DNA from: Symbiodinium kawagutii
Taxonomy: Eukaryota; Sar; Dinophyceae; Suessiales; Symbiodiniaceae
NCBI GenBank assembly: GCA_009767595.1
Contig: VSDK01010248.1
Location: forward strand, 82,429-146,428
Direction of reading: 5' to 3'
Length of the DNA stretch: 64,000 nt
Each line of letters starts with the position of its first letter. The stretch's first letter is position 1. The position numbers were made by a program, and so were the translations under genes. Shown here one piece after another: positions 58,001 to 64,000 of the stretch. Below the pieces are notes generated by a model. That model searched no databases. It was given only the letters and a program-made list of their open reading frames with translations, and had not been told where the DNA came from.

Positions 58001-60791
58001 TACACCTGGGGCTGTACAACTTCCAGGGGGTCGTTTCCAGTGCATAATTGATAGGTTTGCATGACCGATCATAGCTTGGTTAACTGGCAAGACCCTCAAA
58101 GTGGCTGGTTTGACATTGGCAACAACCAAAAATAGATGGTCAATAATCCATAATGGTGACAATATAACCGACAGATATGATCGCTTATACTAAAGATTCA
58201 ACATTGATATTCAAGACACGTAACATCATCAATCATAGGATGTTGACAAGCTTTGACTAGCAAAAGATCCTCGACATGGTTTGCTGATGACTGAAATTTG
58301 GGATTCGAACTAAAACTTGGGATCTGGCACCAACAAGAATGGGGATCTGATAGTTTGGTGGCTTTCAGCCATCTCCTTGGCTTTTACTGTCTCGGTACAG
58401 CAGTCAGCCCCACTATGTCATGAAAAGTTAAACTCTTGTTAGGCGATCAGCCACTCAGATAGATACTGTAACAGCCATCACTTCCAACATGAACCATTTT
58501 GATGGGTAAAACCAGCTAAGCCGTGGATTTTCTGCGGCACCATGTGCCGCAGGAAGCGGGTCACCGCTACCCTCAGCGGTGCCGGGTTCCGGCCCCCGCA
58601 GGTGGCAGATGACGCGGAGGCCTTACAGCTGCAGCTGGCTGTGACCGATGCGGAAGCCAGTTGGGGGTCCCGGGGAGCGACGAGGTTTCGCAGACGCATG
58701 GGTAGCCATGGCTGCGGGTCAGTTCATCCTTCCCCGAATCAACCAGGGGCTGAACACTAACCAAAGAAACAGCTGACAGTTAATCCGAATGTGGCACCAA
58801 AGAAACTCAAGAGCTGGTTGAATTGATTGAGGATGGTTGATGGATCATTAAGTAATGGTGAATTGATTTCTTCATGTCTATATGAGTAATGGTTGAGGAT
58901 GGTTGATTCAGAGTGGTGGATTTGGCTATGGGTCATGATTAATTGATGGTTATGTAGTGGTTATATTATGTTGATGATGGTTGCAAATGGATGGATGAAA
59001 TTTCCGACAAGCTGACTGGTGCTTTGGGATGGTGCCCAGCCATTGACCCATCGCCAGATCATCAAAAACCGAGTGGCAACACATAAGTTGTACTGTAGAT
59101 GTCCCATTCAACTACAAAGTAGAATATATGTGTATATATATATATATACATAGATTCTTCAACCTTGCTATAGGAGTTGCTATTGACTACAACTCCCAAA
59201 GAGTTTGGCTACTCCTATAGAGTCTGCAGCCAAAGGAGTTGTTCTTTCTTGGTGGTGACTTAGGGGCACCATGCATCCGGTTTGGGAGAGCTCCAGCCAT
59301 CGCTTGGCAAATCTGATGGCCTGGGCAATCACTGATGCAGCTCAGTGCCAAGCATTCAAAACTGCTTGGTGGTTTTAGACATTCTATATATTTTCTGTAG
59401 TATTAACAGATGGTTGGTTGGTTGGTTGACGAGCATATTTTTCATAGGGGTTGAAACCAGCAACCATCAAAAATTACTCGTAGTTTGGATCAACTAAACT
59501 GTTTATGATTTCATTTGGGTTGAGCATGAAAGCTGTACTTCAGCGAAGTGACACCTAAACAAGTAGTATGCGGGCAAATCTTGGTATCCCCAAATCATGC
59601 ATTTTTGCGGCAAATGACGGGTGCTTGCCCCCAAGTTCAAATTCAGACACTGAGACCTCAAGGTTTCGCAGGCAGTTTGACCGATTTCGGGGCTGGATGT
59701 AGCCATCTAGTTTCAAACCCAAAGGGAAAACCCACCGAAGATTCAGGATGACTGGGGCCAAGCAGGGCCATCCACCCTTCGAAAGTCCAATCCCATCCTG
59801 GCGCGCTGAGGCAGCGTCTTCAAGCGCGTCTTCGCCCTGTCCTTGGTCTCCTCCTCAGGAGTTGAAGCAACAGGCAGGGTGCTGCCTGTTGGTGGCGATT
59901 TGGGGTGTCCATGGGGTGGCCATGATCGTTCACCATGGACGGATCAAGCAATACTAACATATACCAACAATCTAAGTTCACTATGGCCAGTAGTTTCGTA
60001 GTCCCAACAGTTGGACTTGCTAATTTATTGAATGTGAGTAGCCAGGGGTACCAGTTGTTTTTACCCACAGCCATGTATCATCCCAGAATCTTGAGCGTTG
60101 TTTTTTTGTTTAGTCAGCCTTTCAGTGTTGGAATGATGCAGCACCATGGCGAGCTGAAGTACTGAGATGAAAAAACGCAATCAAAAAACTGAAGAAATAC
60201 ATGGCAGCGACCTGCGACCCATAATCAATCGTTTTCTGAGATCCATGTCAGCACAGGTTTGTTGTTGTGTGGTTTCATGTTGCTAAATCAAGCCGGCCTT
60301 GACGGAATTTCTGTTGCACATACCTTATTATACAGTGTTTTTGGCAAAGAACCTGATCTACAAGGAGCCTAGTGGGTTCTTAGATCAGTCAAAGCTGACT
60401 TGCTTCACGCACATGTGTGTTTGTCCAGCTACATTCTGTAGTTTCCCTGGGTGTTTGCAGGTTCCCTTTGAGAACGATCCGAACTTGGCTTTGTTGGGAA
60501 TGTCCATTTTTGGATATACCGATATACTCAGAACCATCATTGATTAGACCAAACTATTTTACAAAAGAGACTTTAAACAACCGTTGTTTTCTCTAGACGT
60601 CTTCCAGAGCAAGCAACCCTGTGACCCCCTGAAAAATGATCAGGTAGCATCCTCTCACCTGAGAAACTATCAATGGGTTTCTGGGTATCAGTGGATCGGA
60701 AATCCCCACGGTGCCAGGCATCGTCACCTCCCGCATGACCCGCAGCATTATCTACATCATCGACGAGCCACTCGACAGATATGGAGCTGAA
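42930..60791 (+). CDS. candidate gene C: cysteine-rich sushi/SEA-like single-pass membrane protein
   Basis: Gene model of phase-linked exons: 42930-43096, 44460-44506, 45930-45996, 47717-47748, 48863-48919, 49636-49749, 50241-50298, then less certain ones (51627, 52397, 56163), then 57791-57894, 58553-58646, 59859-59904, 60718-60791. The middle exons join into repeated units with the layout C...A/E-x-I-T-Y-T...G-T-A-L-L-N-C-x-P-G-Y, as in sushi/CCP modules; the 57.8-58.6-kb pair resembles an SEA-like domain (VSFT ... VSFTV|KRVTATLSG). AGCCLLVAIWG-IV is a membrane segment and the rest a short basic/acidic tail. This layout fits a cell-surface receptor or adhesion protein. The family assignment is inference and the gene ends are unknown. 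Confidence 0.45.
43215..43291. mobile_element. TIR-B inverted-repeat element
   Basis: CTGGTGGTTTTATATACTGG on the left, TATTAACAAATGGTTGGTTGAC core, GGGTTGAAACCACCAACCAG on the right. Clean, short copy. Confidence 0.82.
44460..44506 (+). CDS. gene C exon: short Cys-rich segment
   Basis: Reads CCDPRFERPLPASCL plus two bases, acceptor GTGCAG, consensus donor GTGAGC, phase 0 in, 2 out; joins the next exon as Arg. Other frames across the island are also open, so the canonical donor and phase link decide. Confidence 0.45.
45930..45996 (+). CDS. gene C exon: sushi-like module, first half
   Basis: Reads (R)PSSCGDYEHLTGASITYTS then DHK. Acceptor GTCCAG, donor GTGCTG, phase 2 in, 0 out. SCG...GASITYTSD is the first-cysteine half of the module completed by the next exon. 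Confidence 0.55.
47717..47748 (+). CDS. gene C exon: 32-nt micro-exon, sushi-like module centre
   Basis: Reads EITGTALLNC plus two bases; acceptor CCACAG after a pyrimidine run, donor GTGACT. Joined: SITYTSDHK-EITGTALLNC-EPGY, a continuous sushi-like core. Confidence 0.55.
48863..48919 (+). CDS. gene C exon: sushi-like module, second half
   Basis: Completes Glu and reads PGYFPAGAAFGLENPVEL plus two bases. NC-EPGYFPAG matches the C-x-x-G-Y motif. Acceptor CACCAG, GT donor at 48920, phase 2 in and out. Mostly G/C third bases. Confidence 0.55.
49636..49749 (+). CDS. gene C exon: next sushi-like module
   Basis: Completes Arg and reads CGPVVRQENEAEVEWKITYT then GVGKLREATFRRETATV. It repeats the preceding unit's pattern (C...WKITYT versus C...ASITYT). 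Acceptor GGCAG, GC donor at 49750, phase 2 in and out. Confidence 0.55.
50241..50298 (+). CDS. gene C exon: sushi-like module, cysteine core
   Basis: Completes Gly and reads PKARAGLICAPNGMAVYDT. AGLICAPNG aligns with ALLNCEPGY and NLLCQAGYV. Acceptor GGCAG, GT donor at 50299, phase 2 in, 0 out. Confidence 0.52.
50391..50492. mobile_element. TIR-A inverted-repeat element
   Basis: Left end GGTGGTTTCTTAAAATAGGG, interior AATAGTTGGTTTGTTACT...GGATGATTTGGGGTACC, right end CCCTATTTTGAGAAACACCC. The core is inverted relative to the 29.4-kb copy. Confidence 0.87.
50561..51268. mobile_element. fold-back-like element with ~80-bp terminal inverted repeats and a minisatellite core
   Basis: Left arm 50561-50648 starts GTAAGTTATTGTGAAATAAT and contains GCTGGCTACTAG, ACATTGGGTCCTGCC and CTGTAACAGT. 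Right arm 51192-51268 is its inverted copy: ACTGTTACAGGCCCGAGGCA ... TTAGTAGCCAGC ... ATTATTTCACAATGACTTAC. The arms match over nearly their full length with small indels. Between them is a T-rich minisatellite. No transposase. No clear target duplication was seen. The arms and layout resemble fold-back transposons. Confidence 0.8.
50707..51191. repeat. 35-39-bp minisatellite, about 13 units
   Basis: Each unit starts TTTTGTGGTATGATTTGTG and ends CGTGCTTTT; one unit is diverged and longer (about 50931-50996). On the - strand it yields a spurious Lys/His-rich reading frame of 166 codons. Confidence 0.93.
51627..51663 (+). CDS. candidate gene C exon, uncertain end
   Basis: After acceptor CCACAG, phase 0 (as the previous exon requires) reads VALKGTIQLMWL, 9 of 12 third bases G/C. 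GT donors at 51664 and about 51681 are both possible. The frame stays open to about 51800. Confidence 0.32.
51743..51832. mobile_element. TIR-B inverted-repeat element
   Basis: GTGGTGGTTCACATTTG left, AAATGGTTGGTTGACTG core, AGGGAAACCACCAACCAG right. Confidence 0.8.
52397..52517 (+). CDS. candidate gene C exon, boundaries uncertain
   Basis: GC-rich island with frame ATCTNLLAEPPALRLNLPST then LTRDREADLMG, 25 of 35 codons ending G/C. GT donor at 52518. The upstream boundary is the nearest in-frame AG. Confidence 0.32.
53050..56160. other. gene-poor stretch of low-complexity sequence
   Basis: 3.1 kb without a supported exon. The first part has TGGTTGAT/ATGATTCA words; from about 53.9 kb the strand bias flips to CATCATTAACC and then (55.1-56.1 kb) to TCTATCACTATCACTA-type repetition. 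Confidence 0.6.
56163..56246 (+). CDS. candidate gene C exon, end uncertain
   Basis: The most GC-biased frame among the less certain candidates: VMALSSAGQVPLDTDAAPWR then HPGHATPP, 23 of 27 leading codons ending G/C, after TTTTTTCCGAG. GA and GC donors exist before the stop at 56247. Other frames and the - strand are also open here. Confidence 0.35.
56712..56787. repeat. cluster of perfect and near-perfect palindromes (TGATGATCA)
   Basis: ACTGATGATTGATCATCAGT (56712-56731) is nearly self-complementary. AACTGATGATCAAA (56749-56762) pairs perfectly with TTTGATCATCAGTT (56774-56787) across 11 nt. A further copy, AACTGATGATCAAAC, follows near 56806. Confidence 0.85.
57791..57894 (+). CDS. gene C exon: SEA-like domain, first part
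   Basis: Reads MLDVSFTACDRRILSLLSGS then SSRRLAIDTSVSFT plus two bases; over 90% of codons end G/C. GA donor at 57895 (phase 2) makes Val with the next exon. The - strand is also open across it, but phase linkage on + and the neighbouring exon favour this strand. Confidence 0.5.
58553..58646 (+). CDS. gene C exon: SEA-like domain, second part
   Basis: Completes Val and reads KRVTATLSGAGFRPPQ then VADDAEALQLQLAVT. 80% G/C third positions. With the previous exon, VSFTV-KRVTATLSGAG looks like the beta-strand/helix pattern of SEA-like domains. Possible donors: GT at 58602 or 58641, GA at 58647, all phase 0. Confidence 0.5.
59365..59466. mobile_element. TIR-B inverted-repeat element
   Basis: TTGGTGGTTTTAGACATTC left, GATGGTTGGTTGGTTGGTTG core (one GGTT unit expanded), CATAGGGGTTGAAACCAGC right. 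Confidence 0.78.
59859..59904 (+). CDS. gene C exon: membrane segment
   Basis: A long pyrimidine tract and CTCCTCAG precede ELKQQAGCCLLVAIW plus one base. GT donor at 59905, phase 0 in, 1 out. Hydrophobic run AGCCLLVAIWG suits a membrane span. If not spliced, the frame stays open to a TAA at 59955. Confidence 0.45.
60718..60791 (+). CDS. gene C exon: end of membrane segment and cytoplasmic tail
   Basis: Completes Gly and reads IVTSRMTRSIIYIIDEPLDR then YGAE. Acceptor TGCCAG, GT donor (GTAACA), phase 1 in, 0 out; 71% G/C third bases. A clear exon by composition and splice sites. No downstream partner identified. Confidence 0.5.
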
Positions 60792-61101
60792 GTAACATGA
60801 TTCGACTGATGATGGTTGACCCTGATTGATGGTGAATGTAGTGGTGAATAATGGTTCAACAAATGATGAGCAATGACTTTTAATAATTAGTCAGGAATGG
60901 TGATAGCTGAGAAGAATGCTTCTTGTGGTTGCTGCAACTGGTTTTTGAATATCGGTAGTCTAAGCGGTGTTTGCAGGTGTTTGTCATAGCTCTTCAGCAG
61001 GCTTACGGATACGTGTGCCGGGCAGGGTCATGTTTGACGTCCGGGAAATGTGCATGTGTGTCACAAGCATCAAGTCATCAAACAGCAGTTGTTGACCATC
61101 A

Positions 61102-61198
61102 CTGGTTGGTGATCTGATTGACATTTTTTGTTTTCCCTAGAAATTATCACCAAATGATTGGTTGACGAGCTCATGAGGGGGGTACAATCACCAACCAG
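61102..61198. mobile_element. TIR-B inverted-repeat element
   Basis: CTGGTTGGTGATCTGATTGAC left, AAATGATTGGTTGACGAGC core, CAATCACCAACCAG right. Confidence 0.8.
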
Positions 61199-61691
61199 AT
61201 CACAGTTTGAGGTCTGCCAGTTATTTGCATCAATGATCATTTGACTACTCTCATCTGTACCAGTCATATGTGCCGTTGCTCAACCTTTCGAAGCTATTTG
61301 CCAGAGCCAGCTGTCTGGCTTGACGGTGTTCCACAGTCCTGGGTATATTGGAAGAATAGCATGAACCGATGAGTCAAATACCCAAAATTGCTGGTGTTTC
61401 AGCCGGTGCAACAGTTTTTTGAGCCTGTTACACAGTTTCTTAACTACAATCCCTGATTATGAACCATATTGTTTCGTCACATCGCTTGTTTGGATTATGC
61501 CTGCCGACTCTAGCCTTGGCTAGAGTGTATCATGTTTCGCATTGTTCAGCCATTCCTGATCACTGTAATTGCTCGGCTTACTACATGGCTCATCCAACGG
61601 TGCGTCTCGCGCACCCAGGCCTGATGGGACGCAAGTTTCAGTGGCACCTTCTGCCGCATTTTGGAAGGGAGGGTGGTGAATGGGGGTTGAA

Positions 61692-61841
61692 CTGGTCGGT
61701 GGTTTTAAAGGTGGCTGGGGGAGTGTCAGGGATGAAGGCCGCGTGGTGGTTATAAACTGTTTTTTTATGTCCCTGATTATAATCAATTGGTTGGTTGGTT
61801 GCCTTATTTTTTTTCATGGGAGTCGTTCAACCGCCAACTGG
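61692..61841. mobile_element. TIR-B element, enlarged
   Basis: ACTGGTCGGTGGTTTTAAAG left, AATTGGTTGGTTGGTTGCC core, GTTCAACCGCCAACTGG right; about 50 bp of extra sequence near the left end. Confidence 0.65.
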
Positions 61842-62238
61842 TTGAATGATATGGGTTAACCATTCATAATAAACCAGAGAAGAGTGGTTTGTTATGATCC
61901 ATGGTGGTTTGTCTTGTGAAATGCAACTGTGGTTTTAGTGATGAATCATGGCTTGTTTCATGAATGTTAGCTCCTGGTGAAGGATAGCTTATACTTAATC
62001 CTGCTTTGTGGGAGAACAAATTGAAGAAACCAACCCTCTTTGGAGGTAAAACACCACCTATCTATGGTAATTTTTGGCGTGTTTCATTCTCATAGATCTC
62101 ACATAGATCTCACATGTCCCCGATAGTATCCAACAGGGTGATGGAGTGTGCCGAGGCTGCGCCGTGTTTTTTGGAGCCAATGTGGCGAGTTGGATCGAGC
62201 AGTGCAGCAACCAATGATAGGGGGTTTGAACCAACAAT

Positions 62239-62284
62239 CATAGGGAAAACAGCCTGGTTAATCATAGGGGAACCAGGGTACAGG
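62239..62284 (+). repeat. dispersed repeat C
   Basis: CATAGGGAAAACAGCCTGG then CATAGGGGAACCAGGGTACAG. Flanked by ACCCATAGCCATAT as in other copies. Confidence 0.75.
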
Positions 62285-62812
62285 GTGAACTGACCCATAG
62301 CCATATTCACCATCAGTTTGATGGGGAATATCAACCAACAACAATATAGGAAAGACAATTGTTGACAATAGTACACCCGGGGTACAGCAACCATGTGACT
62401 GACTCAATGGTGCAACTAAAAAATTGCAAGTTCGCAAAGCTACATGCGATCAGGTTGACCACTCTCAAGCATTACTACAGAGCGTTAGCTAGATAAGTAG
62501 ATACTAGGACTAGAAGCTGATTGAGAAACAACGACAGCTAGGTGGCTTCACAACCAACCAGTGTAGCTTATGTCAATGCTAAGCTATAAGTATTTTGTTT
62601 GAATACTCAATTGGTTAAGCTATTGTTGATTGGTTTATAAGCCATGAATGCATCTTTTGTTCGTCCATGTTCATCCCAAATTGGCATAGGATCTCCACCC
62701 TAAGAAATCCTACAAGTAGACAAGTTCGCCATAGGCGGAACTCATCCAGGGATCTCCACCCATGGCCGCTCAGCTCCGTCTCGTTGCCGCTGGTGTTTTT
62801 TTCGGTTCCAAG

Positions 62813-62874
62813 GTTGATGGAGATGGTCGTCGGCTCAGCCGTGTTTCACGCAGCGGCAAACGAAATCTTTCCCT
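62813..62874 (+). CDS. candidate exon, unidentified
   Basis: Reads LMEMVVGSAVFHAAANEIFP plus one base. Acceptor TTCCAAG, GT donor at 62875, phase 2 in, 1 out, joining the next island. 15 of 21 third bases G/C. Confidence 0.38.
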
Positions 62875-62882
62875 GTCTAGAT

Positions 62883-62988
62883 GGTGGCTTCTCAAGCCAC
62901 AAGAGACCATCAAAAAATGGTTGGTTTACTGCCATCAATGGTTGAGAAACTGGATGCTTTGGGGTCTGACTCGAGAAAACCCCAAATG
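62883..62988. mobile_element. TIR-A element filling a possible intron
   Basis: Left end GGTGGCTTCTCAAGCCACAAG, core AAAAATGGTTGGTTTACTG...TGGATGCTTTGGGG, right end ACTCGAGAAAACCCC. It occupies 106 of the 146 nt between two candidate exons. Confidence 0.7.
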
Positions 62989-63020
62989 TATGGACCTGAG
63001 AGAAAATCCGCCATTTTCAG

Positions 63021-63086
63021 ATGCTGAGACAGTGGCGACTTTCGAACCAGAATCCTTTGAAGCGCTGGTTGCTGAGCTGTTTTGCG
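63021..63086 (+). CDS. candidate exon, unidentified
   Basis: After TTTTCAG, phase 1 reads (Y)AETVATFEPESFEALVAEL then FC plus one base; consensus donor GTGAGA. A second frame (phase 0) is also open; phase linkage to 62813-62874 favours this one. Confidence 0.38.
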
Positions 63087-63821
63087 GTGAGACCATGTCT
63101 CAGGCGACAACGACACCGGCAACGGCACGGGCAACAATGGAACAGGCAGATTCTGGGAGCAACCAAAACCACTGATGAATGTGGAGCTGGCCGGGGAGGG
63201 GACAGCTGCGGCTTTCACTGCCGAACCCCAAAGTTGATCAGTCCGCGGTTTCTGATGCAATGAGCATTGATGGATGCTTTTTGTAGGGGCTCTTTGTTTG
63301 TTCCAGTGATGACAACCCAAACAAGCCACCAAGGCCATTAAAGCCTACAATGCATTAGCCATGATCAGCCACTTTCAACTGTGCCACCAGCCATTGTCGA
63401 CCAACTTACCCATGCGTTTATAGATTCACCCTTGTATGTATATATGAGCTACGGTCAAAACCAGCCAAATTGAATTTAGTCTTGAGGGGTCCCTTTTGTA
63501 AGGATGTGTGGATAAAACACTGTAAAGCGATAGGGTCCCCACCAAAGACCGATACTTTGAGTACTGCATGATTTTGGATTCGATTTACCACACAGGTGCA
63601 AACTTCATTGACTGCTGCATGCAACCATCTGTTACAAGGCTCAGAAGCGCAAAGACAGGATGCCGCAGTGGACCATATTGTATTTTGACATGTAGTGAAC
63701 CACCTGCCGAACTATGCTCGGTATTGGCGCTTCTTCTTTGATGCAATCAATCTGATGAGTCTTGAGCGTAACCGTGACCGTTCAGGCTATTCATAGGGAA
63801 CACATGGTGTAATCTATTCTG

Positions 63822-64000
63822 TTAATGCACATAGTATCTTCCTCCTTCCTTTTTTTTTGCCGCTGTAACAGCTTGTGCTGCTTCTGCTTGTGCTGCTGCT
63901 TCTGCTTGTCCTGCTGCTTCTGCTTGCTCTGCTTCTGCTTGTGCTGCTGCTTCTGCTTGCTCTGCTTCTGCTGCTGCTGCTGCTGCTTCTTCTTCTGCTG
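63822..64000 (-). CDS. Ala/Glu/Gln-rich reading frame, partial, entering from the right
   Basis: The - strand is open from the window edge down to TAA at 63822-63824: 58 codons of repeating AEQAEAAAQAEAEQAEAAG type ending TAAKKKEGGRYYVH. It could be the C-terminus of a helical, coiled-coil-like protein on the opposite strand, or merely a CTG/TTC microsatellite with an open frame. The repeat shows variant codons (GAG, CAA, GGA) but is largely GCA/GAA, so low-complexity DNA cannot be excluded. Confidence 0.28.
   Translation of the reverse strand, partial: AEEEAAAAAAEAEQAEAAAQAEAEQAEAAGQAEAAAQAEAAQAVTAAKKKEGGRYYVH

Noticed and set aside
57674-58162. 162-codon - strand frame
   Set aside because: Overlaps the + strand SEA-like exon with better phase linkage; the rest is low-complexity.
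59859-59957. Possible LHC helix 1 (ELKQQ... resembling ELKHGR)
   Set aside because: Only the first three residues agree; His/Gly/Arg are absent and no neighbouring LHC exon exists, so it is read as the membrane segment of gene C.
62130-62206. Island reading GDGVCRGCAVFFGANVASWI or, in another frame, VMECAEAAPCFLEPMWRVG
   Set aside because: Two competing frames, no convincing donor and no phase-linked neighbour.
1-64000. tRNA, rRNA or other structured RNA genes
   Set aside because: No cloverleaf with A and B boxes or rRNA core sequence was recognised by eye on either strand; a tRNAscan or Rfam run would be decisive.

Overview
The window reads as nuclear DNA of a peridinin-type dinoflagellate. 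Three things support this. First, a chlorophyll a-c light-harvesting (LHC) polyprotein gene runs along the + strand. Second, its coding sequence is cut into exons of 25-118 nt by introns of 0.3-2.6 kb, and most of those introns start with GC or GA instead of GT, a habit known from Symbiodiniaceae and Polarella. Third, the non-coding DNA is a mosaic of short inverted-repeat elements, microsatellites and strand-biased low-complexity sequence. Species cannot be told from the sequence alone. Nearly all uninterrupted reading frames in the window are chance frames; the real coding sequence was found by reading short GC-rich islands between AG acceptors and GC/GA/GT donors and testing whether the phases join.

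Region 1 (1-29.7 kb): an LHC polyprotein, 23 recognised exons (1169-29655), about 1.47 kb of coding sequence in 28.5 kb. It has the 3' half of a first LHC repeat (exons 1-4; its start lies outside the window), a complete second repeat (exons 5-12) and a complete third repeat (exons 13-22) plus a C-terminal linker (exon 23) that ends at an in-frame TGA or splices on. All phases join without a break. The repeats would be cleaved in the plastid into separate antenna proteins that bind chlorophyll a/c and peridinin in the thylakoid membrane.

Region 2 (about 31-39.3 kb): a chain of short + strand islands with compatible splice phases that I could not assign to a family (candidate gene B). Confidence is low to moderate exon by exon.

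Region 3 (about 40-60.8 kb): a second chain of islands (candidate gene C). It reads as a cysteine-rich protein with sushi/CCP-like modules, then an SEA-like domain, a hydrophobic membrane segment and a short tail: the layout of a type I cell-surface protein. Whether B and C are one gene or two cannot be decided here.

Region 4 (60.8-64 kb): scattered islands, one possible two-exon pair (62813-63086) whose intron is mostly a mobile element, and an Ala/Glu/Gln-rich reading frame entering from the right on the - strand.

Between and inside the genes are at least three families of short elements with terminal inverted repeats (here TIR-A, TIR-B, TIR-F) plus a dispersed repeat (C). There is also a fold-back element of about 0.7 kb whose centre is a 35-39-bp minisatellite (50561-51268), and a distinctive hairpin-bearing block at 29.96-30.3 kb. 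TIR-F carries GT...AG exactly at its ends, as an intron-generating element (introner) would. A 29-base run of N lies at 14484-14512.
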